From positions 496,001-560,000 of the forward strand of contig CBDDLR010000002.1 of NCBI GenBank assembly GCA_965230765.1: DNA of 64,000 nucleotides. Reading direction: 5' to 3'. The position numbers and the translations under genes were made by a program. Positions 9,107-17,304 of the stretch are shown here, one piece after another. This DNA comes from Sunxiuqinia sp965230765 (GTDB lineage Bacteria > Bacteroidota > Bacteroidia > Bacteroidales > Prolixibacteraceae). Within the stretch, counting starts at the first letter, position 1. Every line of letters starts with the position of its first letter. The notes beneath the pieces are model-generated. The model ran no database searches and had not been told where the DNA came from. It saw only the letters and a program-made list of their open reading frames with translations.

Positions 9107-10312
9107 TTATTTCTTGTTATAAACAGGTATTTCATGAATTTTATTTCTCCTGAAAGGTAATTCGAGTGTTAGCGAATCTTTGATTGATATCACTAAACTT
9201 TCTTCCTTGTCAATTTTTATTTTAAGGTATTTTATATAATCGCAAATGTTTTTAAATTGCTCCATTGGTATATTATCAATCATTAAAACTTCATCCATTA
9301 ATTCTATCTCGGAAAGTGTAGAATCATAGGAGTCAATCTGAATGATTTTCCAAACATTATCAATAGGGTAGATGTCAAGTCCAAAAGAACTATCAACCTT
9401 ATTTTGTAAATATTCCTTTGAATTTACCAATATATATTCCCGTTCTGTGGAATTAATTAATAACTCACCATAGTTATAGAAATAATTGAGTCCAATATAT
9501 CCCTGGTGTTTTAACTTATCTTTAATCATTATACTTGCATGAGCCTGAAGAGTATCTCCTGAATTTATTATCGGTAACTTATCGTATAGATGATAAATAG
9601 TATCAGTCTTACCCAGACCGTTTGCTGATAATGACATAGTACCTATTCGTTTTTCAGCTAATAATCCTTCAAATGAATTATCAGAATATTTCTTGTTGAT
9701 TTTTATACTTCCATTACTACCCAAATCAATTTTACATTTATACGAAACTCCTAAGATTGAAATTGTAGCAAATGAACTATTATTATCGCTGATTGATATA
9801 GGTAATTTTTTTCCATTCGCCCTAAATGGAGTAGAAGAAATATGAATTTTCTTTTCTTCAAAATTAATTCTCCAATTTGCTTTATTAATTATTGAAGCGC
9901 CAATAAATCCATCAATTTCGTTACAAGGCATAAATACTTCAGTTTCAGTCTGGAAAAATCCTGTTCCTTGAAATATCTGATTACCTATAGCTACTTTATC
10001 GACAGTACCTTTAGGAATGGTTGATGTTCTATTATTAGCATCTCTAATATTCGAGAAACCATCAAATTTGACATGAGCTTTATCTGCAAAACCCTGTTTA
10101 ATTACGCTTAATGACGCTCCATTATCAAATATAAACTTACCGGAAACACCATTGATTTCAGCCTCAATTACTATGAGACCTGAAAGAACCTCGAAATCAA
10201 TTTCAACAGGTTCGTTATTAGCCGGGATGAAATTTCCTCTGTCATTTTGCGAATAACTGATCCCGCCATAATAAAAAATTGCTACTAATATTAGTGTGAG
10301 TTTGATTTTCAT
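9107..10312 (-). CDS. Bilobal retropepsin/pepsin-like aspartic protease with PDZ-like C-terminus
   Basis: From ATG 10312 the protein has 401 residues with a signal peptide (KIKLTLILVAIFYYGGISYS). Two lobes each carry an aspartate motif: FIFDNGASLSVI in the first and CKIDLGSNGSIKIN in the second, positions where retropepsin-like proteases have D[ST]G. The last 80 residues (from IYPIDNVWKIIQID to LELPFRR) look like a PDZ domain with the usual MDEVLMIDN strand. It is probably a periplasmic or surface aspartyl protease. DNG and DLG are not the canonical triads, so activity is not certain. An upstream extension to 10384 is possible but lacks signal-peptide character. Confidence 0.75.
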   Translation of the reverse strand: MKIKLTLILVAIFYYGGISYSQNDRGNFIPANNEPVEIDFEVLSGLIVIEAEINGVSGKFIFDNGASLSVIKQGFADKAHVKFDGFSNIRDANNRTSTIPKGTVDKVAIGNQIFQGTGFFQTETEVFMPCNEIDGFIGASIINKANWRINFEEKKIHISSTPFRANGKKLPISISDNNSSFATISILGVSYKCKIDLGSNGSIKINKKYSDNSFEGLLAEKRIGTMSLSANGLGKTDTIYHLYDKLPIINSGDTLQAHASIMIKDKLKHQGYIGLNYFYNYGELLINSTEREYILVNSKEYLQNKVDSSFGLDIYPIDNVWKIIQIDSYDSTLSEIELMDEVLMIDNIPMEQFKNICDYIKYLKIKIDKEESLVISIKDSLTLELPFRRNKIHEIPVYNKK

Positions 10313-10489
10313 TTTACTTGTTTTCAATGATTGATTATATGAAACGTTTGGCATTTTAATGCGATTTCCTATCAGACCGTGCAATGTTTATTAAATGTAC
10401 TGCCCTTAAAGTTAGCACTGCCCGCCAAATGTTTTATATACTTTGTTGTGTTTTAGTGCTTTATCCTCCATAGTCTGCCCGCGCGTTAG

Positions 10490-10562
10490 GTAGGCAAGCT
10501 CTTCGGCTGGTTTTGGTCGTGCGATGGCTATTTTTGGGCGACCAGCCAATGTGCTTGACTAC
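10490..10562. repeat. Imperfect inverted repeat just downstream of rhuM
   Basis: Two 22-base arms (10490-10511 and 10541-10562) are inverted copies matching at 18 of 22 positions, separated by 29 bases; GGCTGGT/ACCAGCC and GCAAGC/GCTTGA are the main paired blocks. The segment is more GC-rich than its surroundings and begins 14 bases after the rhuM stop. It is flanked by GTTAGGT. It could be a terminator-like structure, a transposon end or an attC-like recombination site; a complete pair of attC core boxes was not found. Confidence 0.55.
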
Positions 10563-10575
10563 GAAGCGTTGGCAA

Positions 10576-11592
10576 TTATTCTTTCTTTTTACTTTTTATC
10601 TCTTGTTCTAATTTTTTTAATTCCTCCAAATCTTCATTGTCAGCTTGTAATGCTTCAAATTCTTTTCTCCTTTTATCAAAGTTTTTATAAATCTCAGTTA
10701 CTTGCTTTTCCATTTGAGCTTTACTTATCGAGCCTGCATTGGTCAATACTTTTTTGTCTTGAAAATCAAGAATCCTATCAACATTTTCTCTCCAAAAATC
10801 AATAGTAATGTCAAGTCGGTTTTTGGCTCTTAACTCGGCACTTTCAAGAAAGATGACAACTAACCTGTTTAGTGTGTCAATCTCATCGTGAGTTAGGTAA
10901 TTTTTTGCTATAAAAATATCTTGTTTCCTTACAATTGAACCTTTCCATGAGGTCAGGCTCATATTTGGTTTTTCGGCATTTGCTCTCGAAACAATCAATT
11001 CGGAAGCCGTTTGGCCTGTTACAGCGTAATGAAGTTTGTTTTGCGTTTCGGCAAAAAACATTTGAGTTGATTTATCACTTTCATCGTAATCGCTACTGAG
11101 TGCAAACAAGTCTTTGATTTTTTGGTAAAAACGTTTTTCCGATGCACGAATATCCCTTATCCGCTCCAGTAGTTCATCGAAATAGTCAGGTCTGCCGTCT
11201 GGATTTTTTAAGCGTTCATCGTCCATTACAAACCCTTTTACCATATATTCTTTCAGGTTTTTGTTTGCCCAAACCCTAAATTGTGTACCTCGTTTACTTC
11301 GAACTCGAAAACCAATTGCCAAAATCATATCTAGCGAATAAAATGTAACATTATATTCTTTGCCATCATCGGCAGTTGTAAAGTAATTCTTTACAGCTGA
11401 AACTTGCTCTAACTCTCCCTCATTTAGTATGTTAGATATGTGTTGCCCGATATTTTGTTTTGAGGTGGCAAAAAGTTCTGCAAGTTGATTTTGGTTCATC
11501 CAAATGTTGCCGTCTTTGGCATACAATGCTACCGATGCTTTACCATCGGCAGTTTTATAGATGATTATATTTTGTTGGTTTTTACTATCCAT
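10576..11592 (-). CDS. rhuM: RhuM family protein (R-M associated)
   Basis: 338 residues, full length for the family. The N-terminal part has the DNA-binding-like segment IWMNQNQLAELFATSKQNIG, followed by SLDMILAIGFRVRSKRGTQF, both hallmarks of RhuM (Virul_fac_RhuM). A Fic-like region is in the middle (DKSTQMFFAETQNKLHYAVTG) and the C-terminus is a charged coiled coil. RhuM genes are typically found beside type I or type II restriction-modification genes; their biochemical role is not settled. Here the start codon lies two bases after the stop of the R-M remnant, so it was the downstream gene of an R-M operon. The gene itself appears intact. Confidence 0.88.
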   Translation of the reverse strand: MDSKNQQNIIIYKTADGKASVALYAKDGNIWMNQNQLAELFATSKQNIGQHISNILNEGELEQVSAVKNYFTTADDGKEYNVTFYSLDMILAIGFRVRSKRGTQFRVWANKNLKEYMVKGFVMDDERLKNPDGRPDYFDELLERIRDIRASEKRFYQKIKDLFALSSDYDESDKSTQMFFAETQNKLHYAVTGQTASELIVSRANAEKPNMSLTSWKGSIVRKQDIFIAKNYLTHDEIDTLNRLVVIFLESAELRAKNRLDITIDFWRENVDRILDFQDKKVLTNAGSISKAQMEKQVTEIYKNFDKRRKEFEALQADNEDLEELKKLEQEIKSKKKE

Positions 11593-11594
11593 TT

Positions 11595-11952
11595 TTAGTG
11601 TGTTGAATTTTCAATAATTGCAATTTCTTCCTCAGTCAACCCGTATAATTTATTTATAATTGAATTGATTTTACTTTCACAGTATTGCTCCATCGGCTTT
11701 TTTACCATCAGTCTGATTCTTAAATTCTCGTGCAAAATCTTAGTTGGCAGCAGGTTTTAAAGTGTAACCAAGAACATCAACAAATATATCCCGAAGAAAT
11801 CCGTCTTGGTATTCTTCCTCTTTCATTTTCTGAATCTCAGCAATTTTTGAGAAAGAATAGTTGTCATTGAATTTTGCAAATGCTTTTTCAACCTGGTCTT
11901 TGTCAAGCCGCAATATGTGATTATTTATAACTGATTTTTGAAATATACTCAT
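11595..11952 (-). pseudogene. Remnant of a restriction-methyltransferase gene (large internal deletion)
   Basis: Reading from ATG 11952, 70 codons give MSIFQKSVINNHILRLDKDQ and then EEEYQDGFLRDIFVDVLGYT, which match the N-terminus of type IIG (Eco57I-like) restriction/methyltransferase polypeptides. A TAA at 11740-11742 interrupts the frame; the same frame continues after it as REFKNQTDGKKADGAIL, the next conserved piece of the family, before another stop. In a different frame, codons 11693-11595 give CESKINSIINKLYGLTEEEI, which resembles the extreme C-terminus of the same family. The roughly thousand-residue middle (methyltransferase and specificity parts) is absent. The remnant is therefore both internally deleted and stop-interrupted, and cannot make a functional enzyme. 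Confidence 0.75.
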
Positions 11953-12273
11953 TTGTCCATTTAAATATCAAACAATAAAAATAGTCATTTGCACCGTGCA
12001 AAGGAAAAGAAACAACTCTTTTGCAATTTATGGTTGTGCGTGGGCTATTTTCATTTTTTAGTCGCTATTTGTCTATGGTGCAGTGTCTTTTTTTTACTTG
12101 GCGGTAACTAGTATATATGTGTAAGGTACATATATCACTCAATATTTGTATGCATTGTGTCCTCTTGGGGGTTTAAAACTCATAACTATAGGGCTAAATC
12201 TGCTTTCCGCAAGTTATGAAAAATAAGTTTGAAAAAGGATTGCTTAATGAGCAAAGTTTCAACACATCTGGGT
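11953..12273. other. AT-rich gene-free stretch
   Basis: No supportable gene. It holds the start-proximal promoter region of the R-M remnant, a run of eight T near 12090, and a weak 8-bp inverted repeat (ATATATGT/ACATATAT) around 12113-12137. Short frames here have no family resemblance. Confidence 0.5.
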
Positions 12274-12317
12274 TTTGCGATCTCCAGATCGCAAATTACT
12301 TGAAGCCTGGAGGCTTC
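12274..12317. repeat. Pair of REP-like palindromes
   Basis: Two perfect palindromes sit back to back: a 10-bp stem at 12274-12295 around TCTCCAGA, and a 7-bp stem at 12302-12317, GAAGCCTGGAGGCTTC. Their centres, CTCCAG and CTGGAG, are reverse complements, the same alternating arrangement as in the blocks flanking the transposase gene at 30131. This looks like a dispersed copy of the same REP family. Confidence 0.75.
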
Positions 12318-12401
12318 CAATCCCACATATATTTTTTTGGATCGATATTTTGTATATGGAGAAGTCTGCCTGATTAAATTAATCAACAAATTGTTGGATG
12401 A

Positions 12402-12881
12402 TTACTCTTCAATTCTGTCTAATATCGCAAACATTTCTTCAGAAGCTTGTTTAACATTTCCTTTTACCTCCTTGTCTTTAAACATTTTAGACATCATCTT
12501 TACGTTCATGACAGATATTTTGACATCCTTTTCAGAGTTTTCATAAATACACATTTGAAGAGGTATCATGGCGGCCATGTACTGTGTTTTGTCGTCGGTT
12601 ATAATTTTATAGGCAGATGGTGGATGGCAAAGATGAAGTTCGACATAATTGTTAATCTCACCATTGTCTTTATAGGTTTCTGTATTATCTTTTTCTTCAA
12701 GAATTACCCAAATAGGAGAGGAATTGAAAGCATTTCTTAATGTGTCAACGGTTGAGTCAAAATCATACTGGCTATCGTAATGTTTCAACATCTTTGTCTT
12801 CATCATGGTTTGCATCATTGATGAACACGAGGAAAGACTTACGAATGCAATTAGGATAGCAATAAACCTGAGTGTTTTCAT
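12402..12881 (-). CDS. DUF302 lipoprotein
   Basis: 159 residues. Signal peptide ending LSSCSS, a lipobox, so a lipid-anchored envelope protein. The rest follows the DUF302 (TT1751-like) layout: an N-terminal SQYDFDSTVDTLRNAF strand-helix, VELHLCHPPSAYKII in the middle, and MIPLQMCIYENSEKDVKIS strands followed by a C-terminal helix. The domain's function is unknown; some members are small metal- or heme-linked proteins. It appears to be a single gene. Confidence 0.8.
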   Translation of the reverse strand: MKTLRFIAILIAFVSLSSCSSMMQTMMKTKMLKHYDSQYDFDSTVDTLRNAFNSSPIWVILEEKDNTETYKDNGEINNYVELHLCHPPSAYKIITDDKTQYMAAMIPLQMCIYENSEKDVKISVMNVKMMSKMFKDKEVKGNVKQASEEMFAILDRIEE

Positions 12882-13055
12882 AGATAAGTTTGTTAGTTGG
12901 TTGATTTTCTGCGAATAAAGCTAATGAATAAACAATGGTTTTTTGTTAACTGATTGCTAAGAAATTGAAATAATTAAAAAATAGTGTGAACAATTGTTCT
13001 GTTTGCAGTCAATTGTCAATTAAATTTTTCTTCTCCAGTAATTATAGAAAATGGC

Positions 13056-14948
13056 TTATTCCAAATACGTATACCCGTAAAGTCCAGATCGGTAATTTGA
13101 AAGGAATTCCTTCCCTTCTGAAGCGGATATTTTACTAGCTTTAACAGATGCAGTTACCCATGTTTCAACCGTTCTAACCATCTTTTTGGGGTTATATTGC
13201 ACGTAGTCCAGCACTTCGGCTACTGTTTCCCCATCAATGATTTGATCAATGGAATAGCTGTCATCTGTAATTGAAACATGAACAGCATTTGTGTCGCCAA
13301 ACAGATTATGTAGATCCCCCAATATTTCTTGGTAAGCTCCTACCAGAAATACGCCAATGTAGTAGGGTTCTTTCGGATTTATTTTATGCACTGGCAGGTA
13401 ATATGATAAGTTTCGGGTTGAAATAAAGTTTTCAATTTTTCCATCCGAATCGCAGGTAATATCTTGCAAAGTAGCCGATTTATCTGGTTTTTCGCCCAAA
13501 CGGTGAATGGGCATGATTGGGAAAATCTGATCGATTGCCCAGGAATCGGGCAGCGACTGGAACAAAGAGAAGTTGCAAAAGTACTTGTCTGCTAATAGTT
13601 TTTGAAGTTGATCCAGTTCTTCGGGTACATGCCTAAGATTTTCTGTCATTTGGTGTATATCACGTGCTATGGACCAAAACAAACGCTCTATCTGTGCGCG
13701 GGTTTTTAAGTCCAGCATTCCCAGGCTGAACAAGTCCAGGGCCTCCTCCCGTATTTGCTGGGCATCGTGCCACACCTCCAGCATGCTGGGTTTATTCAGT
13801 GAATCCCAAAGGCGGTACAATTCTTTTACCAAGTTATGGTCCTCTTCATGTAGCTCTACTTCATCATCCCATTGCGGAAGGCTGGCCGATTCCAGAGCTT
13901 CAAAAATCAAGATGGAATGATGTGCTGTCAATGAGCGACCAGATTCAGTAATAATATTTGGATGAGGAATGTTGTTTTTGTTACTCACATCAACCATGGT
14001 TGAAATGGCATCGTTCACGTATTCCTGAATGCTGTAGTTTACGCTGCTCTCTCGTGTGGCTGAACGTGTCCCGTCATAATCAACACCAAGACCGCCGCCG
14101 ATGTCAACAAAATCAAGACAAAACCCTTGCAGGCAAAGCTGAGCATAAAACTGGGATGCTTCTCTCAAGGCAATTTTTATCCGGCGTATTTTGGTTATCT
14201 GGCTTCCAATGTGAAAGTGAACCAATCGAAGGCAATCTTTTAGATCGTTTTTCTCCAGGAAATCCATGGCTTCGAGAAGCTCACTGGAATTTAGCCCGAA
14301 TTTGCTTACATCGCCACTGGAATTTTCCCACTTGCCACTCCCAGAACTTGCCAACTTAATACGGATCCCCAGGTTCGGTTTTATGTTGAGCCTTTTAGCA
14401 ACTTTTGCAATTAGTCTTAGTTCGTTCAGTTTCTCAACGACAACAAAAATACGGCGTCCCATTTTTTGCGCCAAAAGTGCCAGTTCTACATAGTCTTCAT
14501 CTTTGTAACCATTGCAAATAATTAGCGAGTCGCTATTTATTTTTGTAGCGATAACAGCATGCAGTTCCGGCTTTGATCCAGCTTCCAAACCAATATTATA
14601 TTTATTCCCGTGGCTAACAATCTCTTCAACCACCGGGCGCATTTGGTTTACTTTAATGGGGTAAATAATAAAGTTTTGACCCTTGTATTCGTATTCTTTG
14701 CTAGCTACTTTGAAGCAGCTAGTCATTTTTTCAATCCGGCTATTCAGAATATCCGGGAAACGGATTAACATGGGGGGAACCACATCCCTGATTTGCAATT
14801 CATCGACCAGTTCTTTCAGGTCAATTTGCACATCTTTTTTATCAGGGCTAACAACAACATTCCCTTTTTCATTAATCGAGAAATAATTGATTCCCCAACC
14901 ATTAATGTTGTAAAGCTCTTCAGAGTCCTCTATTCGCCACTTTCTCAT
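13056..14948 (-). CDS. speA: Biosynthetic arginine decarboxylase
   Basis: 630 residues from ATG 14948, the usual SpeA length. It decarboxylates arginine to agmatine, the first step of polyamine synthesis, with PLP. FIIYPIKVNQMRPVVEEI carries the PLP lysine, HFHIGSQ and DIGGGLGVDYDG are the alanine-racemase-type barrel motifs, and the insertion rich in acidic residues in the middle is typical of bacterial SpeA. The frame is open to 15008, but the -7 box TATATTTG at 14988-14995 lies inside that extension and family members begin MRKWRIEDSEELYNI, so 14948 is chosen. No other polyamine genes are adjacent. Confidence 0.93.
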   Translation of the reverse strand: MRKWRIEDSEELYNINGWGINYFSINEKGNVVVSPDKKDVQIDLKELVDELQIRDVVPPMLIRFPDILNSRIEKMTSCFKVASKEYEYKGQNFIIYPIKVNQMRPVVEEIVSHGNKYNIGLEAGSKPELHAVIATKINSDSLIICNGYKDEDYVELALLAQKMGRRIFVVVEKLNELRLIAKVAKRLNIKPNLGIRIKLASSGSGKWENSSGDVSKFGLNSSELLEAMDFLEKNDLKDCLRLVHFHIGSQITKIRRIKIALREASQFYAQLCLQGFCLDFVDIGGGLGVDYDGTRSATRESSVNYSIQEYVNDAISTMVDVSNKNNIPHPNIITESGRSLTAHHSILIFEALESASLPQWDDEVELHEEDHNLVKELYRLWDSLNKPSMLEVWHDAQQIREEALDLFSLGMLDLKTRAQIERLFWSIARDIHQMTENLRHVPEELDQLQKLLADKYFCNFSLFQSLPDSWAIDQIFPIMPIHRLGEKPDKSATLQDITCDSDGKIENFISTRNLSYYLPVHKINPKEPYYIGVFLVGAYQEILGDLHNLFGDTNAVHVSITDDSYSIDQIIDGETVAEVLDYVQYNPKKMVRTVETWVTASVKASKISASEGKEFLSNYRSGLYGYTYLE

Positions 14949-14987
14949 GTTCTGCTGAATACAAATTATTGCCTTTTGATATTTTCG

Positions 14988-14995
14988 CAAATATA
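14988..14995 (-). promoter_or_regulatory. -7 box of speA
   Basis: TATATTTG read on the minus strand matches TAnnTTTG, about 40 bases before ATG 14948. It decides the start codon of speA. Confidence 0.55.
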
Positions 14996-15053
14996 GTTTT
15001 TCATGCAATACAAAATACAGGTCAGGAAAAAATTATTGATGATTTTTCAGCAT

Positions 15054-15090
15054 AAAAAAAGCTGCATATCCTTGATGGAAAGCAGCTTTT
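15054..15090 (-). terminator. Terminator of the arsenic operon
   Basis: On the minus strand AAAAGCTGC pairs with GCAGCTTTT across a 16-base loop and is followed by a T run; it lies about 25 bases after the acr3 stop. Confidence 0.75.
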
Positions 15091-15115
15091 TACCAGTTAA
15101 ATAGAAAATGTTACC

Positions 15116-16186
15116 CTAAACGACACTTAATTTTTCAGATTCTTCCTGATTGTTGAAATATTTCTTTTTGAACCAGATGGCTACATTGACCAGTGAAATC
15201 AGCACCGGAACTTCAACCAGTGGCCCGATTACAGCAGCGAAAGCCTCTCCTGAATTGATGCCAAAAACAGCTACCGCGACAGCAATTGCCAACTCGAAAT
15301 TGTTGGAGGCTGCGGTGAATGAGATAGTGGTTGTACGGGCATAATCTGCACCGGAACGTTTTCCCATTAAAAAGGAAACCAAAAACATAAGCACAAAGTA
15401 AATTATCAATGGGATTGCAATACGTACCACATCCAATGGAATTTTAACAATGTATTCACCTTTTAACGAGAACATTACAAAAATGGTAAACAGCAATGCG
15501 ATGAGTGTTATTGGACTGATTTTGGGGATGAACTTTTTTTGATACCAACTTTCGCCTTTTAGTTGCACCAGGATCAGACGTGTGAAGAAGCCAGCAAAAA
15601 ATGGAATACCCAGATAAACCATTACCGATTCAGCAATTTGTCCAATTGTGATGTTGACCTGCAGGTTTTGCATACCCAGCATGCCAGGCAATACACCAAG
15701 AAAGACCCAAGCATAAACGGAAAAGAACAGGATTTGGAAAATGGAGTTAAAAGCCACCAGACCAGCGGCATATTCGCGGTTTCCACCTGCCAGATCGTTC
15801 CATACTATTACCATGGCGATGCAACGTGCTAAGCCAATTAATATTAAGCCAGCCATGTAGTGTGGGTAATCCTGAAGAAAGACGAATGCCAAAACAAACA
15901 TCAGCACGGGGCCAATCAGCCAGTTTTGGATGAGTGATAAACCCAATAGCTTTACATCTTTAAACACCCTTCCCAGTTCTTCATATCGCACTTTTGCCAA
16001 TGGTGGATACATCATTAGGATTAATCCAATTGCCAGAGGAATGTTGGTTGAGCCAGACTGAAAACTGTTCCAGAAGTTTGCAATTTTGGGGCTTAAATAA
16101 CCTATGTAAACCCCAAAAGCCATCGCCAGCAATATCCACAAAGTCAAGTATTTGTCTAGGAAAGAAAGTCTCTTTTTAGTTGCCAT
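15116..16186 (-). CDS. acr3: Arsenite efflux transporter Acr3
   Basis: 356 residues with about ten membrane helices. It expels arsenite across the inner membrane using the proton gradient. The hallmark LARCIAMVIVWNDLAGG with the arsenite-binding Cys (residue 122) is present, as are the NWLIGP and FTAASNNFELAIAVAV motifs of the Acr3/BASS fold. The start overlaps the arsC stop by 11 bases, so the two are translationally linked. It is the last gene of the arsR operon. Confidence 0.93.
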   Translation of the reverse strand: MATKKRLSFLDKYLTLWILLAMAFGVYIGYLSPKIANFWNSFQSGSTNIPLAIGLILMMYPPLAKVRYEELGRVFKDVKLLGLSLIQNWLIGPVLMFVLAFVFLQDYPHYMAGLILIGLARCIAMVIVWNDLAGGNREYAAGLVAFNSIFQILFFSVYAWVFLGVLPGMLGMQNLQVNITIGQIAESVMVYLGIPFFAGFFTRLILVQLKGESWYQKKFIPKISPITLIALLFTIFVMFSLKGEYIVKIPLDVVRIAIPLIIYFVLMFLVSFLMGKRSGADYARTTTISFTAASNNFELAIAVAVAVFGINSGEAFAAVIGPLVEVPVLISLVNVAIWFKKKYFNNQEESEKLSVV

Positions 16187-16601
16187 CTTTAAAGTTGTTT
16201 ATGTAGAAGCTGTAAAAAGCACTTTTTATTTCATCACGTACACGGTAGAACTCACTCATTATGAACTCGTCCGTTCCAACTACATGCGATGGATCATCAA
16301 AACCAATGTGCAGGCGATTTTTTACTTTTCCGAAGAATGCCGGACAATTTTCATTGGCACCACCGCAAACAGTTATCACATAGTCCCACTCTTCATCCAG
16401 GTATTTCTCAACTGGGTCGGAAGTGTGGTCGCTAATGTCAATACCAATTTCAGACATTACCTGAACGGCTTTTTGGTTTAGTTTTCCTGAAGCTTCAGTC
16501 CCGGCTGATTCAACCTGGATGGACGCATCAAATGATTTGAGGAATCCATGGGCCATCTGGCTGCGGCAGCTATTGCCGGTGCATAATATTAATACTTTCA
16601 T
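16176..16601 (-). CDS. arsC: Thioredoxin-coupled arsenate reductase ArsC
   Basis: 141 residues of the low-molecular-weight phosphatase fold. CTGNSCRSQ holds the nucleophile Cys7, and Cys79 and Cys86 (VCGGANENCP) complete the three-cysteine relay of the pI258-type enzymes that reduce arsenate to arsenite with thioredoxin. It has no signal peptide, so it is cytoplasmic. It overlaps the upstream phosphatase-like gene by 4 bases and acr3 by 11 bases. Confidence 0.92.
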   Translation of the reverse strand: MKVLILCTGNSCRSQMAHGFLKSFDASIQVESAGTEASGKLNQKAVQVMSEIGIDISDHTSDPVEKYLDEEWDYVITVCGGANENCPAFFGKVKNRLHIGFDDPSHVVGTDEFIMSEFYRVRDEIKSAFYSFYINNFKDGN

Positions 16602-17299
16602 AGTTTTGTTTTTACGTATTTAAAGAGGTAAAATATTTCAGTTGTTATTTGCATTAACCGCTCGTCATATTTCTGAGCTTCTAAGTCGGTGTTGTCAAAC
16701 GCTTTAGGGTCATCGTAGGGCAGCGAAATACGTTCATCAGCTCCCAGAACAAGCGGGCAGTTTTCGTCTGCATCGCTACACACCATTACCGCAACAAAAT
16801 CTTTTTTTGGATTGAAATCATCATCATAAACTTTTGAAAATAAAGTGACCGGGGAGTTTCCATTGCCTGTAGAAGCTTCATACGTTATATTTTTTTCGTT
16901 GAGCCTGCCTTTTTCGATCAAACTATTCCCTGCTCTTTTTAAAGCAGCGGCAGCTCTTGGGTTTAAGGCTGTGGTTTCTGTACCTCCTGAAAAGGCTGAT
17001 ATTCCTTCAATTCCGAAGTAATCTGAGATTGCAACAGCCATCATTTGCGACATCTGGCTACGCCTGGAATTATGCGTGCACACGTAAAGCAGTTGCGCCG
17101 ATTCATTCTTTTCTAACGATGCTACAACATAGTCACCTAGGCTCTCTAGCGTTTCTTTACGCTCTTCAGTAATCATGTCAATTGCTGTCCCTGCCTTTTC
17201 AATAAACTTCGTTAAAGGTTTATATATGTCTTTCCCGGTAGAGGTGATCGTTGATGTGCAAAGTACGAGTATCGTTCCTACAATTAGTTTTGTTTTCAT
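16598..17299 (-). CDS. Exported ArsC-like low-molecular-weight phosphatase
   Basis: 233 residues. A hydrophobic N-terminal segment (MKTKLIVGTILVLCTSTITS) looks like a signal peptide or membrane anchor. After a helical linker the phosphatase loop CTHNSRRSQ starts at Cys74, followed by Cys174 and Cys181 in CSDADENCP, the same three-cysteine pattern as ArsC. It should therefore be able to run an ArsC-type or phosphatase reaction but outside the cytoplasm. It lies between arsR (gap 5 bases) and arsC (overlap 4 bases), so it belongs to the arsenic operon. The role of an exported ArsC-like protein is not established. Confidence 0.8.
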   Translation of the reverse strand: MKTKLIVGTILVLCTSTITSTGKDIYKPLTKFIEKAGTAIDMITEERKETLESLGDYVVASLEKNESAQLLYVCTHNSRRSQMSQMMAVAISDYFGIEGISAFSGGTETTALNPRAAAALKRAGNSLIEKGRLNEKNITYEASTGNGNSPVTLFSKVYDDDFNPKKDFVAVMVCSDADENCPLVLGADERISLPYDDPKAFDNTDLEAQKYDERLMQITTEIFYLFKYVKTKL

Positions 17300-17304
17300 T
17301 TAAA

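Noticed and set aside
10385..10575. Integron or cassette array
   Set aside because: No integrase in the window and no complete attC box pair; reported only as a weak attC-like structure.
10524..10805. A 93-codon plus-strand frame
   Set aside because: It begins inside the inverted repeat and continues antisense to rhuM.
12186..12389. A 67-codon minus-strand frame across the REP pair
   Set aside because: Its sequence is a translation of the palindromes, with no start context or family resemblance.
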